NCBI GenBank assembly: GCA_016789885.1
Contig: JAEUPZ010000031.1
Location: forward strand, 366,085-430,084
Direction: 5' to 3'
Length of the DNA stretch: 64,000 nt
Source: Chromatiales bacterium
GTDB taxonomy: Bacteria; Pseudomonadota; Gammaproteobacteria; Steroidobacterales; GCA-2729495
This document shows positions 35,014-44,119 of the stretch, in pieces. Positions within the stretch are counted from its first letter, which is position 1, and every line of letters starts with the position of its first letter. Position numbers and translations under genes: made by a program. Below the pieces are notes generated by a model. That model saw only the letters and a program-made list of their open reading frames with translations, made no database searches and was not told the DNA's origin.

Positions 35014-38000
35014 CGACGGCCCCCCCGCCCGATGCCGCGATCCGCCGCGAGGTCCTCGACCCGTCGCGCTCGTTCATCGTCCGGGCGCCCGCGGGGTCGG
35101 GCAAGACGGAGCTGCTGGTGCGGCGGTTCCTCGGGCTGCTGGCGGCGGTTGACGAACCCGAGCAGATCCTCGCCATCACCTTCACGCGCAAGGCCGCCGC
35201 CGAGATGCGCCGGCGCGTCCTCGGCGTGCTGCAGGAGGCCGCGGCCGGCCGGCTGGCGGCGGGCGAGGCCGCCACGCTCGCCGCGGCGGCGCTGGCGCGC
35301 GACGCCGAGCGGGGCTGGCAGCTGCGGGCGCACCCGGCCCGGCTGCGCATCGGCACCATCGACGGACTCAACTCGAGCCTCGCCGCCGCGAGCCCGGTGA
35401 GTGCGGGTGGCAGCGGGCTGCGCCGCGTCTGCCAGCGACCGTTCGTGCTGTACCGCGAGGCGGCCCTCGAAGCGCTGCAGCTCGTCGCCGGCGACGACCA
35501 CCTGGCCCGCGCCGCCGGGACGCTGCTCGAGCACCTGGACAACCGCCTGCCTCGGGCGGCCGACCTGCTGGCCCGCATGCTCGCCCGCCGTGACCAGTGG
35601 CTGCCGCTGCTCGGCGCCGGTCCGGACGCCGTGGGTGAAGGTGCGCTGCGCGCGCGCCTCGAGGCAGGCCTGGGCGCGCTGGTCGAGCACCGGCTCGCAC
35701 TGCTCGAGGCGTCGCTGCCTGCCGATGAGCGGCGGGCCTTTACCGCGCTCAGCGAATTCGCTGCCGATCAGCGGGGCGTCAACGTCCTGGACCCGGCTGG
35801 CGACGCACTCGACGCCCGCCGCGGATGGTGGGCCGCGGCTGCCATGACCTGGCTCACGAAGGACGGTGGCTGGCGCAAGCGGCTGGACGCGCGCGGGGGC
35901 TTCCCGCCCGAAGAAAAGGCGGCGAAGCAGAAGGCGCAGGAACTGCTGGGCCGGCTGGCCCCGGCCGAAGCGTTCCGCGAGCAACTGGCAGCGGCGAACC
36001 GGCTCCCACCGCCGCGCTATCCCGACGCCCAGTGGCAGGCACTGGCAGCGCTCATGACCCTGCTGCCGGCGGCGGCCGCAGCGCTGCGCGTGCAGTTCGC
36101 GGCCCGGGGAGTGGCGGACTTCGTCGCGCTGGCCGAGGAGGCCCTGCGGGCCCTCGGCGGCAGCGACGAGCCTGGCCTCGCGGCGGAGCGCTTCGACGCG
36201 CGGCTGCGCCACGTGCTGATCGACGAGTTCCAGGACACCTCCCGCACCCAGCACCGCCTGCTCGACGCGCTCACCGCCGGCTTCGTGCCCGGCGACGGCC
36301 GCACCGTCTTCCTCGTCGGCGATCCCATGCAGTCGATCTACCGCTTCCGGGAGGCGGAGGTGGGGCTCTTCATGGCCCTGGCGGCGGAAGGCTCGGCCCG
36401 GCTGGCCCTGGTGCCACGCACGCTCGCGGCCAACTTCCGCTCGGCGCCGGCCGTGGTCGAGTGGGTCAACGGCGTGTTCGCGCAGCTTCTGCCGCCGCTC
36501 GACGACCCGGACGCCGGTGCCGTCGCCTTCGCCCCGGGAATCGCCACTCGGGGCGCCGTCGATGGTGACGGCGTCGCCCTGCATGCCCCCGCCGATGCCG
36601 CGGCCGAGGCCGCCGCGGTGGTCACCCTGGTCCGCGACACCCTGGATCGGTCCCCGGAGGACGACATCGGGATCCTCGTCCGCAGTCGTCCCCACGCGGC
36701 GCCGATCCTGGCGGCCCTCGAGGCGGCGGGCATCGCCGCCACGGCGGTGGACCTGCGCCGCCTGGGGGAGACGACGCTCGCCCACGACCTGCTGGCGCTC
36801 GCGCGGGCGCTGGTCAACCCGGCCGACCGCCTGGCGTGGCTCGCCGTGCTCCGCGCACCCTGGTGCGGCCTGACGCTGTCGGACCTGGAGGCCCTCGCGG
36901 GCATCGATGCGGACGCCGCCATCCCGGAGCTGCTGGCGAGCCCCGCCTGCCGCGCCCGGCTCACGGCCGACAGCCAGGCGGCCGTCGTGCGGGTACTCGA
37001 CGCCTTCGCCCGCGTGGCGGCGCGCAACGGCGAGCTCGACCTGCGCGACCGCGTCGAGGGCCTCTGGATCGAACTGGGTGGCCCGGCCTGCGCGGGCCCG
37101 GACCTGCCGCTGGCGGATGACCTGCTGGCCTACCTCGACGAGGCCGACACCGGCGGGGACTGCATCGACCCGCTGGCGCTGGCGCAGCTGTTGCGCGAGC
37201 AGTCCGTGCCGGGGCGGGCCGGCAGCCGCGTCGAGGTGCTGACGATCCACAAAGCGAAGGGGCTCGAGTTCGACACGGTGATCGTGCCGGGGCTCGGCCG
37301 CACCGTGCGGCGCGAGGACCGGCCGCCGCTGCTCTGGCGCGAGCTGCGGGGCGACGCCGGCCTCCTGCTGGCGCCGGTCAATGCGGCCGGCACTGAAGGG
37401 GACCCGCTGTACGAGCTGCTGTGGGAGCTGGACCGGCGCCAGGGTCGCGCTGAGCTCGACCGCCTGCTCTATGTGGCCTGCACGCGGGCGAGGCGCCGCC
37501 TCCACCTGCTCGGCACGCCTGAGCCCGGCGGGCCGGCCCGGGACAGCCTGCTGGCGCGACTGTGGGATGCCGTGCCCGGCGGCTGGCCCGCGCCGCCCAC
37601 GGCCGGTGCGGCAGTGGAGCCGGCGCCGGCAGCGCCCTGGCTCCAGCCGCCGTTGCGGCGCCTGCCGCCCGGCTGGTCGCGCCCCGCACCGCCGCCGGCC
37701 CTGCTCGTCGCACCGCCGGCGCCCCAGCCGCCAGCGCCCCGCATCGAATTCGCCTGGGCCTCGGACCTGGCACGGCGCCTCGGCGTCGTCGTGCATCGCC
37801 TGCTCCAGCTGGTGGCGGTGGAGGGCAGCGAGGCCTGGGACGCCACGCGCGTCGCGCGCCTGCGGCCGCTGGCCCGCCAGCTGCTCGTCGCCGGCGGCGT
37901 GGGGCCGGCGGACCTCGGGCCCGCCATCGAGCGCGTACTCGACGCCCTCGGCAGCACCCTGGAGGACCCCGAAGGCCGCTGGCTGCTGTCGGCGGGTCAC

Positions 38001-38285
38001 CGGGAGGCCAGCAACGAGTACGCCGTGACCTGGTGGGATGGCGCGCACTTCCGCCGGCTCGTCATGGACCGCACGTTCCTGACGGCGGAGGGCGAACGCT
38101 GGGTCATCGACTACAAGACGGGTCGCCACGAAGGCGGCGACCTCGCGGGGTTCCTGGCCTCGGAGGCGGGCCGGTACGCCGGGCAGCTGCAGGCCTACCG
38201 CTCGGCGTGGTCAGCGCTGGACAACGCGCCGGTGCGGGTGGCGCTCTACTTCCCGCTGCTGCCGCGGCTCCACGAGGTGCCGTGA
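35010..38285 (+). CDS. AddA-like UvrD-family helicase/nuclease
   Basis: A 1091-residue superfamily I helicase with a C-terminal nuclease domain. Walker A is APAGSGKT (residues 26-33). Further helicase motifs are LAITFTRKAAAEM, the DEXX box LIDEFQDTSRTQHRLL, VGDPMQSIYRFREAEV, and the late EVLTIHKAKGLEFDTVIVPGL and YVACTRARRRL. The C-terminus has RLGVVVHRLLQL and WVIDYKTGRHEGGD, a RecB/AddA-type PD-(D/E)XK nuclease. It processes double-strand breaks for RecA loading with the AddB-like partner, whose stop overlaps this GTG start (GTGA). This replaces, or adds to, RecBCD in this organism. Confidence 0.92.
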   Translation: MTTAPPPDAAIRREVLDPSRSFIVRAPAGSGKTELLVRRFLGLLAAVDEPEQILAITFTRKAAAEMRRRVLGVLQEAAAGRLAAGEAATLAAAALARDAERGWQLRAHPARLRIGTIDGLNSSLAAASPVSAGGSGLRRVCQRPFVLYREAALEALQLVAGDDHLARAAGTLLEHLDNRLPRAADLLARMLARRDQWLPLLGAGPDAVGEGALRARLEAGLGALVEHRLALLEASLPADERRAFTALSEFAADQRGVNVLDPAGDALDARRGWWAAAAMTWLTKDGGWRKRLDARGGFPPEEKAAKQKAQELLGRLAPAEAFREQLAAANRLPPPRYPDAQWQALAALMTLLPAAAAALRVQFAARGVADFVALAEEALRALGGSDEPGLAAERFDARLRHVLIDEFQDTSRTQHRLLDALTAGFVPGDGRTVFLVGDPMQSIYRFREAEVGLFMALAAEGSARLALVPRTLAANFRSAPAVVEWVNGVFAQLLPPLDDPDAGAVAFAPGIATRGAVDGDGVALHAPADAAAEAAAVVTLVRDTLDRSPEDDIGILVRSRPHAAPILAALEAAGIAATAVDLRRLGETTLAHDLLALARALVNPADRLAWLAVLRAPWCGLTLSDLEALAGIDADAAIPELLASPACRARLTADSQAAVVRVLDAFARVAARNGELDLRDRVEGLWIELGGPACAGPDLPLADDLLAYLDEADTGGDCIDPLALAQLLREQSVPGRAGSRVEVLTIHKAKGLEFDTVIVPGLGRTVRREDRPPLLWRELRGDAGLLLAPVNAAGTEGDPLYELLWELDRRQGRAELDRLLYVACTRARRRLHLLGTPEPGGPARDSLLARLWDAVPGGWPAPPTAGAAVEPAPAAPWLQPPLRRLPPGWSRPAPPPALLVAPPAPQPPAPRIEFAWASDLARRLGVVVHRLLQLVAVEGSEAWDATRVARLRPLARQLLVAGGVGPADLGPAIERVLDALGSTLEDPEGRWLLSAGHREASNEYAVTWWDGAHFRRLVMDRTFLTAEGERWVIDYKTGRHEGGDLAGFLASEAGRYAGQLQAYRSAWSALDNAPVRVALYFPLLPRLHEVP

Positions 38286-38300
38286 GCCGGGCGCACGCGC

Positions 38301-39080
38301 TCAGAGCGAGCCGGCGAAGCTGATGGCGTGGCGTCCGGCCGGGTCGGGAGGCCCGAGCAGCGCGAGGCCCTGGGCCAGGGCCGGCGGCGCACCAGGCCGC
38401 GCCTTGGCCACGCCCTCGATGGCGTACTCCAGCGGCGGCTTCAGCGTGATCGTCCCCGCGAGCTCCAGCGGGCCGCCGGTATCGCGCAGCTCGGCGGCCA
38501 CGGGCTCGCCGGCCGCCACCTCGGGGGCCGCGAAGCTGACGGCGAAGCTGGCCCGGGGCATGCCGGCAGCCACCGCGCCGAAGGCGACGTCGGCCTCGAC
38601 CACCTCGGCCAGGCCGACGGCGGACGCGATCCAGCCCTCGCGCCAGTCCACGGCCTCGACCTTCAGCTGCAGCTGTGCCGAAGGGCCCAGCGCCGCCGCC
38701 GCGGGCACCAGCGTGCGCAGGGGCGCGGCGGCCGTGACATCGCGCACCGCCACGCCACCCAGGCCGACGGCCACGATGCCGTTGGCAAAGCCGTCGCCCC
38801 CGAGGGTGGCCTCGATGTCAGCCTGCAGCCGGGCCCGGAGCAGCCCCGTGGGCGCCAGCCGCCACTGCAGCCGGTCGATGCGCAGGCTGCCGGCACTGAG
38901 CCCGAGAGCAGTGCCCGACCAGACCGTGCCCTCGAGGCTGCGGACCTGAAGGCCCGCCGACGCCAGCGCCGGCCCAAGCAGTGCGGCGGGGGCCGCGGCC
39001 AGCAGCCCGACGCCAAAGGTCGCGGCGCCCACGGCCGCGAGGGTGGCAGGACGGAACAGGCGGGACAGCGACTGGGCCAT
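38301..39080 (-). CDS. gspN: Type II secretion protein N
   Basis: A 259-residue inner membrane protein of the GspN family. One N-terminal membrane helix (about residues 12-38) precedes a beta-rich periplasmic part with LEGTVWSGTALGL and LQWRLAPTGLLRARLQADIE. It is an accessory component of the type II secretion apparatus. It is the last gene of the minus-strand gspG-N operon and convergent with the AddA-like gene across 15 bases. Confidence 0.85.
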   Translation of the reverse strand: MAQSLSRLFRPATLAAVGAATFGVGLLAAAPAALLGPALASAGLQVRSLEGTVWSGTALGLSAGSLRIDRLQWRLAPTGLLRARLQADIEATLGGDGFANGIVAVGLGGVAVRDVTAAAPLRTLVPAAAALGPSAQLQLKVEAVDWREGWIASAVGLAEVVEADVAFGAVAAGMPRASFAVSFAAPEVAAGEPVAAELRDTGGPLELAGTITLKPPLEYAIEGVAKARPGAPPALAQGLALLGPPDPAGRHAISFAGSL

Positions 39081-39124
39081 GGCGGGCAGTGACGTCGGCC
39101 GGTGAAGCGCGGGAGCCCGGAGGC

Positions 39125-39622
39125 TCAGCCACCGGCCCGGGACAGCACGATGTTGCTGTTGACCCGGCCCGGTTCACCGGAAGGGTCGAAGGTGGCGGCC
39201 GTGGCCCGCAGGCCGTCCGCGGACTGTGCCGCCGCCAGCCACTCGAGCAGCTGGTCGAAGGGCACGTTCTCGAAGCGCAGGCGGATGGCGGCGGCGCCCT
39301 CCGGCTGGTTGCGCTTGAGGAACGCGCTGAGGCTGGCCTCGCGGGTGCTCCGGTCGACGACGACGACCAGGGAGTCGGCACTGCCGCTGGCGGCCGGCTG
39401 GGCGCTCTGGGGCCCGAAGCGCCGGGCCACGCCCTCGATGTCGGCCAGCAGCTGGCGATGGCGGGCAACGGACTCGGCGGCCCGGGCCCGCGCCCCGTAG
39501 ACCGGCTCGACGACGCCCGCGTACACCACGGCGACGGCGGCGAGGATCGCCGCCGCCACCACGAGCACGCGCTCCCGGGGCGCCAGGCCCTGGAACCAGT
39601 CGCGGATCACCTGGGCGTTCAC
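39125..39622 (-). CDS. gspM: Type II secretion inner membrane protein M
   Basis: A 165-residue protein of the type II secretion platform. Residues 1-18 are cytosolic, a single helix follows (about residues 19-40, VLVVAAAILAAVAVVYAGVV), then a periplasmic ferredoxin-like domain ending RVNSNIVLSR. It binds GspL and helps anchor the ATPase. The GTG start overlaps the GspL stop (GTGA), which excludes the much longer upstream open frame. Confidence 0.87.
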   Translation of the reverse strand: MNAQVIRDWFQGLAPRERVLVVAAAILAAVAVVYAGVVEPVYGARARAAESVARHRQLLADIEGVARRFGPQSAQPAASGSADSLVVVVDRSTREASLSAFLKRNQPEGAAAIRLRFENVPFDQLLEWLAAAQSADGLRATAATFDPSGEPGRVNSNIVLSRAGG

Positions 39623-40896
39623 GCGCGACCCCCGGCCTGGGCGGCGGCGGCGGCCGCCGCCGGCACCGCGATGCGCAGGCGGCCCTGCCCCTGGTCGCCT
39701 TCGGCGTTGGCGGACTGGATCTCGGCGGTACGGGTGCCGTCGGCGGTGACGAACTGGCGGATCTGGTCCAGCGTCTCGGCGTTGGGGGCCCGCACCTGCA
39801 GGTCGAAGACGCCGGCCCGGTAGCTCAGCGACTCGAGCCGGGCATTGCCGGCCCGGCTGATGGCCTCCGCGACCACGCGGAGCGTCGGCAGGAACTCGTC
39901 GCCTCCCGGGGCGACCGTGGCCTGCCCGAGCTGGGCGAGCCGGCCGTCGAGCACCGCGCGGGGATCGGCGCCGGCGCCGGCATCGGGGAACGTGTACTGC
40001 ACGGCCGCCGCCACGCTGGCGCTCAATGCGTCGGCTTCGCGCTGCAGCCGCCAGGCCTCGAGCCCCGCCACCAGTACCGCCGTGGCGGCGGCGGCCGCGG
40101 CGAGGCCCGCCGCCGGGCGCCAGCGGGGCCAGAGCCCGGCGAAGCTGCGGCGAGGAGCGTAGTCGCCCTGCAGCAGGTTGACCCCCGGCGAGGCGATGAT
40201 GCCGGCCGCCAGCCGCGGCAGCGCGCCGCCGACGAGCTGGCGGATCTCGAGGGACTGGACGCGCGGGCGCAGGGCCTCGAGGGGCTCCAGCAGCCGGGGC
40301 TCGTCGGTGGCGGCATAGACCAGCAGATGCGCCGGCGGCAGCGGCGCCTCGCTGCCGGCGGCCCGCTGGTCGAGCCAGACGCCCACCAGCACGGGCGCGT
40401 CCTCCGGCTCGGCCACGAGCAGGTCGCCCTGGCCCGTCCGCAGCAGAATCTGGCCGGGCTCCAGCAGCAGCGTGGCGGTGCCGGGCAGGTCGGGGAGTGC
40501 GTCGCTCTCGGCATAGATCGCGTCGAGGCCAAGGCCCTCGAGCCGCTGGCACCACTCGGCGAGGGCGGCCCGCCGGGTGACGGCCACCGGCACCCGGCCG
40601 TCGGCATCGCGCGGGCCCGCGGCGAAATGCAGCTCGTCGACCTCGTCGGCCAGCTGGTCCTCGAGGGCGAAGGGCAGCGCCTGCAGGATCTTGACGGCGC
40701 CCTTCACCGGCACCTCGGCCCGGGTGCGCAGCACGGCCGCGGCGGGCACCAGCGCGATGGTGCGGCGGGCCGCAGCGGTGGGAGGGGGACCGCCCTCGTC
40801 GAGCTGCCCCGGCCCGTCGAGCACCGCGCCGGTGGCGTCGACGACGACCCAGCCGGCAGCGTCGGGGGCGAGGCGGATGACGAGGGTTTCGCTCAT
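39619..40896 (-). CDS. gspL: Type II secretion protein L
   Basis: A 425-residue GspL: a cytoplasmic actin-like domain (about residues 1-260) that recruits the GspE ATPase, a membrane helix (about residues 262-284, GLAAAAAATAVLVAGLEAW) and a periplasmic domain that pairs with GspM. Typical segments are VPVKGAVKILQALPFALEDQLA and LPDLPGTATLLLEPGQILLR. It lies between gspK (13 bases upstream) and gspM (overlapping). The partner gspE, gspF, gspC and gspD genes are not in this window. Confidence 0.9.
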   Translation of the reverse strand: MSETLVIRLAPDAAGWVVVDATGAVLDGPGQLDEGGPPPTAAARRTIALVPAAAVLRTRAEVPVKGAVKILQALPFALEDQLADEVDELHFAAGPRDADGRVPVAVTRRAALAEWCQRLEGLGLDAIYAESDALPDLPGTATLLLEPGQILLRTGQGDLLVAEPEDAPVLVGVWLDQRAAGSEAPLPPAHLLVYAATDEPRLLEPLEALRPRVQSLEIRQLVGGALPRLAAGIIASPGVNLLQGDYAPRRSFAGLWPRWRPAAGLAAAAAATAVLVAGLEAWRLQREADALSASVAAAVQYTFPDAGAGADPRAVLDGRLAQLGQATVAPGGDEFLPTLRVVAEAISRAGNARLESLSYRAGVFDLQVRAPNAETLDQIRQFVTADGTRTAEIQSANAEGDQGQGRLRIAVPAAAAAAAQAGGRA

Positions 40897-40909
40897 GGGG
40901 CTGCCGGGA

Positions 40910-41872
40910 TCAGGGGACGTCGAAACTGCGCAGCCGGGTGCGCACTTCGTTGGGCCCGCGCCGCTCGATCAGACTGTACAGAGTGGCCCGGGTCGAGCCA
41001 ATAGACGTCGTCAAGGTTGCGCGGAACCAGCTGCTGCCGCAGCGGAGCTGGGGCACCAGCTCCGCCGGTACCGCCTGCTGGAAGTCCTCGAGGAACTCCG
41101 TCGGGTCCGTGTAGCGCCCGTCGAGGAAGGGCTCAACGTCGAAGAGCCCGAGGTTCGGCGCCAGCGATGCCAGTACGGGCGCCGTGGCGGTGTTGACGTT
41201 GAGGGCCGTGGGCTGGCCGTCGGTCCGCGGCGGCAGCGCGATGACGTGGGGCTCGAGCGCCGCGTAGATCTCCGCGGTCATGCCCTCGATGGCCAGCAGC
41301 TCGCTCGGCGACACGATCCAGAAGTTCGGCGGGCGCTGGGGCGGCAGCCGGCTGGTGTAGACGTCGTCCTCGGCGCCATTGAGGCCCGGCACGGTGTCCG
41401 GGTCGATCCAGTCGATGATGCGGTCCGTGAGCGACGCGGCCAGCGACGGGTCCACGGGGGTCTCTAGGGGCAGGATCAGCAGCAGGCGCTGGAACTGGTC
41501 GACGAACACCTCGCGGGGCTTGCCGGCGCCGTCGACGAGGTTGTTGACGTTGAAGCGGCCCTGCATGTCCTCGACGAGGCCCCGGATCTCGCCGCCCTCG
41601 ATGGGCTGCACGAGGGGCTCGCCCCAGCCTTCGCCGGCGTTGTCGGCCCCCTCGGGGCCGTCGCTGCGCCCGTCCTCGGCGATCAGCACGATGGCGAAGG
41701 CCTCGCCGCCGAGGTTGTACTCGTTGGCCTGGTCGCGCAGGAGCAGCGTCTCGGTGCGCTGCAGGTCGACGCTCGTGCGCCACAGCAGGTTCACGGCCAG
41801 CACCGTCGCGATGGCCACCACCAGCATGGCCGTCAGCACGGCGATGCCCCGTTGGCGGCGGGGCGGGGTCAC
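40910..41872 (-). CDS. gspK: Type II secretion minor pseudopilin K
   Basis: A 320-residue minor pseudopilin. The prepilin leader ends RQRGIAVLTAMLVVAIATVL, with cleavage after the Gly and without the usual Glu at position 5, which is characteristic of GspK. The rest includes the large alpha domain, with DRIIDWIDPD and ALNVNTATAPVLASLAPNL. GspK caps the pseudopilus tip with GspI and GspJ. The GTG start overlaps the gspJ stop (GTGA). Confidence 0.92.
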   Translation of the reverse strand: MTPPRRQRGIAVLTAMLVVAIATVLAVNLLWRTSVDLQRTETLLLRDQANEYNLGGEAFAIVLIAEDGRSDGPEGADNAGEGWGEPLVQPIEGGEIRGLVEDMQGRFNVNNLVDGAGKPREVFVDQFQRLLLILPLETPVDPSLAASLTDRIIDWIDPDTVPGLNGAEDDVYTSRLPPQRPPNFWIVSPSELLAIEGMTAEIYAALEPHVIALPPRTDGQPTALNVNTATAPVLASLAPNLGLFDVEPFLDGRYTDPTEFLEDFQQAVPAELVPQLRCGSSWFRATLTTSIGSTRATLYSLIERRGPNEVRTRLRSFDVP

Positions 41873-42498
41873 TGCACGACCTCGACGACGCGCTCGATCA
41901 CGCCGAAGTCCTCGAGGGTGAGCTTCAGGCGGATCGCCCGCGGCCGTTCGCCGTTGCCTGGTGCGGACCGCGACGGCGGCGGCCACTGCGTGACCCACTC
42001 CCGGCCCTGGTCGAGGTAGCTGAGCTCGAGCCGCTCGACGCCCGTCAGCAGTTCCTCCTGGCGCGGCTTCTCGCCGAGCACGCGGTCGGTGACGGTCCAG
42101 TACTCGCGGATCAGCACGTCGTCCTGCAACCGGTACTGCAGGCGCTGGAGCGTGCCGCGGTAGGGCGCCCGGGACGGGTTGCTCCAGCCGCCCCGGGTCA
42201 GGCGCAGCAGGAACTCGCCGCGGCCGTCGGTGACGAGGGGCAGCTCGCCCGCCGTGCCCAGTTCGTCCCGCACGAAGCGCGGCTGGATGCCACCCAGGTC
42301 GGCCGTCAGCACCCGCATGGCGCGCTGCAGTTCCGCGAGCCGGGCCATCTGGACGCCGGCGATCCCGCCCTGGTCGACGACGGCGTTGAGGCCGCCCAGC
42401 GCCATGGCGCCGATCACGGCGAAAATCGCCATGGCGACCAGCAACTCCAGCAGCGTGAAGCCGGCGTGCCGGCGGCGGCGCTCAGTCACTGGCCGCAT
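41869..42498 (-). CDS. gspJ: Type II secretion minor pseudopilin J
   Basis: A 209-residue pseudopilin. The leader RRRRHAGFTLLELLVAMAIF gives prepilin peptidase cleavage between Gly and Phe with Glu5 intact, followed by the GspJ domain (VLTADLGGIQPRFVRDELG, YRLQDDVLIREYW). It forms the tip complex with GspI and GspK. The start lies 17 bases inside the end of gspI and the stop overlaps gspK. Confidence 0.92.
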   Translation of the reverse strand: MRPVTERRRRHAGFTLLELLVAMAIFAVIGAMALGGLNAVVDQGGIAGVQMARLAELQRAMRVLTADLGGIQPRFVRDELGTAGELPLVTDGRGEFLLRLTRGGWSNPSRAPYRGTLQRLQYRLQDDVLIREYWTVTDRVLGEKPRQEELLTGVERLELSYLDQGREWVTQWPPPSRSAPGNGERPRAIRLKLTLEDFGVIERVVEVVQ

Positions 42499-42934
42499 CC
42501 GGGTCGACGATGAACCAGTCCGCGTCGGGCGGAGCGGGCGGGCCGGTCGGGACGGGCAGGTTGGCGAGGAACCCGGTCAGCCGGGTGATGGTCCGGTCCG
42601 GCTGGTCCGCGAAGGCCACCTCGACCTCGACCCGCCGCACGTCGGGCCGCGGCGTCTCCTCGACGCGCAGCGTGTACTTCCACGTCACGTCGGCCAGGTC
42701 GACCTCGCCGGAGCGGTTGCCCAGCGGCGGAAACTCGCGCTGGAGGCGCAGCTCCGTCAGGCGGTCCCGGGCGACCCAGTGGGCGAGGGTCTTGTCGCGC
42801 AGGCGCGCCGCCGTCGAGGCCGTCTGGTTGAGCTGGCCGAAGGCGGCCATCAGGCCGAGCGCCACGATGGCGAGCGCCACCAGCACCTCCAGCAGCGTGA
42901 AGCCGCCGCTGCCGCGGCGGTCAGTCCTCCTCAC
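42482..42934 (-). CDS. gspI: Type II secretion minor pseudopilin I
   Basis: A 150-residue pseudopilin with the leader RGSGGFTLLEVLVALAIVAL and the family-typical NQTASTAARLRDKTLAHWVARD after the helix. The GTG start at 42934 sits 14 bases inside the end of gspH; a longer frame upstream would give an implausible leader. A core member of the pseudopilus tip. Confidence 0.9.
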   Translation of the reverse strand: MRRTDRRGSGGFTLLEVLVALAIVALGLMAAFGQLNQTASTAARLRDKTLAHWVARDRLTELRLQREFPPLGNRSGEVDLADVTWKYTLRVEETPRPDVRRVEVEVAFADQPDRTITRLTGFLANLPVPTGPPAPPDADWFIVDPDAASD

Positions 42935-43508
42935 GGTCCACCTTCGTGGTGCCGTCGATGGCGACCTCGAGCTGCCACGCCGCGCCGGACTCCTCCTCGC
43001 GGATGCGCACCGTGAAGGCATCGCTGATGTCACCGCTCGAGAGGATGAAGAGCTGGGGCTCGTAGCGCCGGGCGACCTGCTCGGCGCTGCGCTCGAGCGC
43101 CACGGCCCGGCCCTCGATGTCGAGCTCGAAGCGGAAGCCCGGTGGCAGCTCGCGGCCGCCCAGCACGTCCTGGCCCTTGATGGGCTGCCAGGCGTCGTCC
43201 CGGGGGTCGGCAGGATTGTTGACGAAGAACGCCGCGAACTCGTACCGGTCTGGATAGAAGCGCACGCCCAGTTCGCGCACCTGGAAGCCGGCGTCCTCGA
43301 GGGCCAGGCGCACCAGGGACTCGAGGCGCGTCACCTCGCGCCGCAACTCGCGGTCGGTGCCGCCGGCGGTGCCGACGGCCAGCGTGAACATCGTCGCGAC
43401 GATGCCGACGATAACGACGACGACCAGCAGTTCGAGCAGCGTGAAGCCGCGGCCGGCCCTCGCCGGCGCGGCCGCCGGTCCCGGAGCCCGCCGCAGGGGC
43501 CGCCGCAA
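42921..43508 (-). CDS. gspH: Type II secretion minor pseudopilin H
   Basis: A 195-residue minor pseudopilin with cleavage site GRGFTLLELLVVVVIVGIVAT and a GspH/FimT-type globular domain (LEDAGFQVRELGVRFYPDRYEFAAF). The TTG at 43508, 4 bases after the gspG stop, is chosen because it keeps the leader to about 21 residues. An ATG at 43544 inside gspG is the alternative. No clear Shine-Dalgarno supports either, so the start is uncertain. Confidence 0.85.
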   Translation of the reverse strand: MRRPLRRAPGPAAAPARAGRGFTLLELLVVVVIVGIVATMFTLAVGTAGGTDRELRREVTRLESLVRLALEDAGFQVRELGVRFYPDRYEFAAFFVNNPADPRDDAWQPIKGQDVLGGRELPPGFRFELDIEGRAVALERSAEQVARRYEPQLFILSSGDISDAFTVRIREEESGAAWQLEVAIDGTTKVDREED

Positions 43509-43512
43509 CCAG

Positions 43513-43956
43513 CTACTCGAGGGTCCAGTTGCCGACGTCGGCATCCGGGCCTTCGCCGCCGGGCGCGCCGTCGCGCCCGAGCGTGTAGATGTCGAACTCA
43601 CCCTGCTTGCCGGGATTCTCGTAGACGTAGGGGCGGTCCCACGGGTCCTTCGGCATGCGGTCGAGGTAGCTGCCGGCGCTGCCCTTGCGGCTGCCGGACG
43701 GTGGCGTCACCAGCGCCTGCAGGCCCTGGTCCGACGTGGGGTAGCGGAAGTTGTCGAGCCGGTAGAGCTTGAGGGCGCTCTCGATGGCGCGGATGTCCTG
43801 GCGTACCTTGGCCGACTGGGCGTCGTCGATGCGATTGATGACGTTCGGCGCGATGAGCGCCGCGAGGATCCCCAGGATCACGACGACGACCATGATCTCG
43901 ATGAGGGTGAAGCCCTGCATCCGTGCAGGCTTTGCGGGTCTGACGTCCTTGCGCAT
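43513..43956 (-). CDS. gspG: Type II secretion major pseudopilin G
   Basis: A 147-residue major pseudopilin that polymerises into the piston-like pseudopilus. The leader ARMQGFTLIEIMVVVVILGI and the strongly conserved LKLYRLDNFRYPTSDQGLQALV are present, as is the C-terminal calcium-site region. The first gene of gspG-H-I-J-K-L-M-N on the minus strand. It is divergent from the rhombosortase gene across 163 bases, which should hold the operon's promoter. Confidence 0.95.
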   Translation of the reverse strand: MRKDVRPAKPARMQGFTLIEIMVVVVILGILAALIAPNVINRIDDAQSAKVRQDIRAIESALKLYRLDNFRYPTSDQGLQALVTPPSGSRKGSAGSYLDRMPKDPWDRPYVYENPGKQGEFDIYTLGRDGAPGGEGPDADVGNWTLE

Positions 43957-44119
43957 GTGGCCTCGCTTGTCTGTCCGGCCGGGCCGGATGGCGGTGAGCG
44001 CCGCTCGTCGGGCGGCAAATCTGCGATCATGCGCCGCGGCTCCGGGCCCCGGTCGCGGCGGGATTATCCGTCAGCGGGGCGGGTGATGGTAGCGAGGCAG
44101 GCCGGGCGACGGGACCCAG

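Noticed and set aside
34962..38129. A 1055-codon open frame on the minus strand opposite the AddA-like gene
   Set aside because: Very GC-rich genes create long antisense frames. The plus strand holds all helicase and nuclease motifs; the antisense product is low-complexity, Arg/Gln/Ala/Gly-rich and has no recognisable motif.
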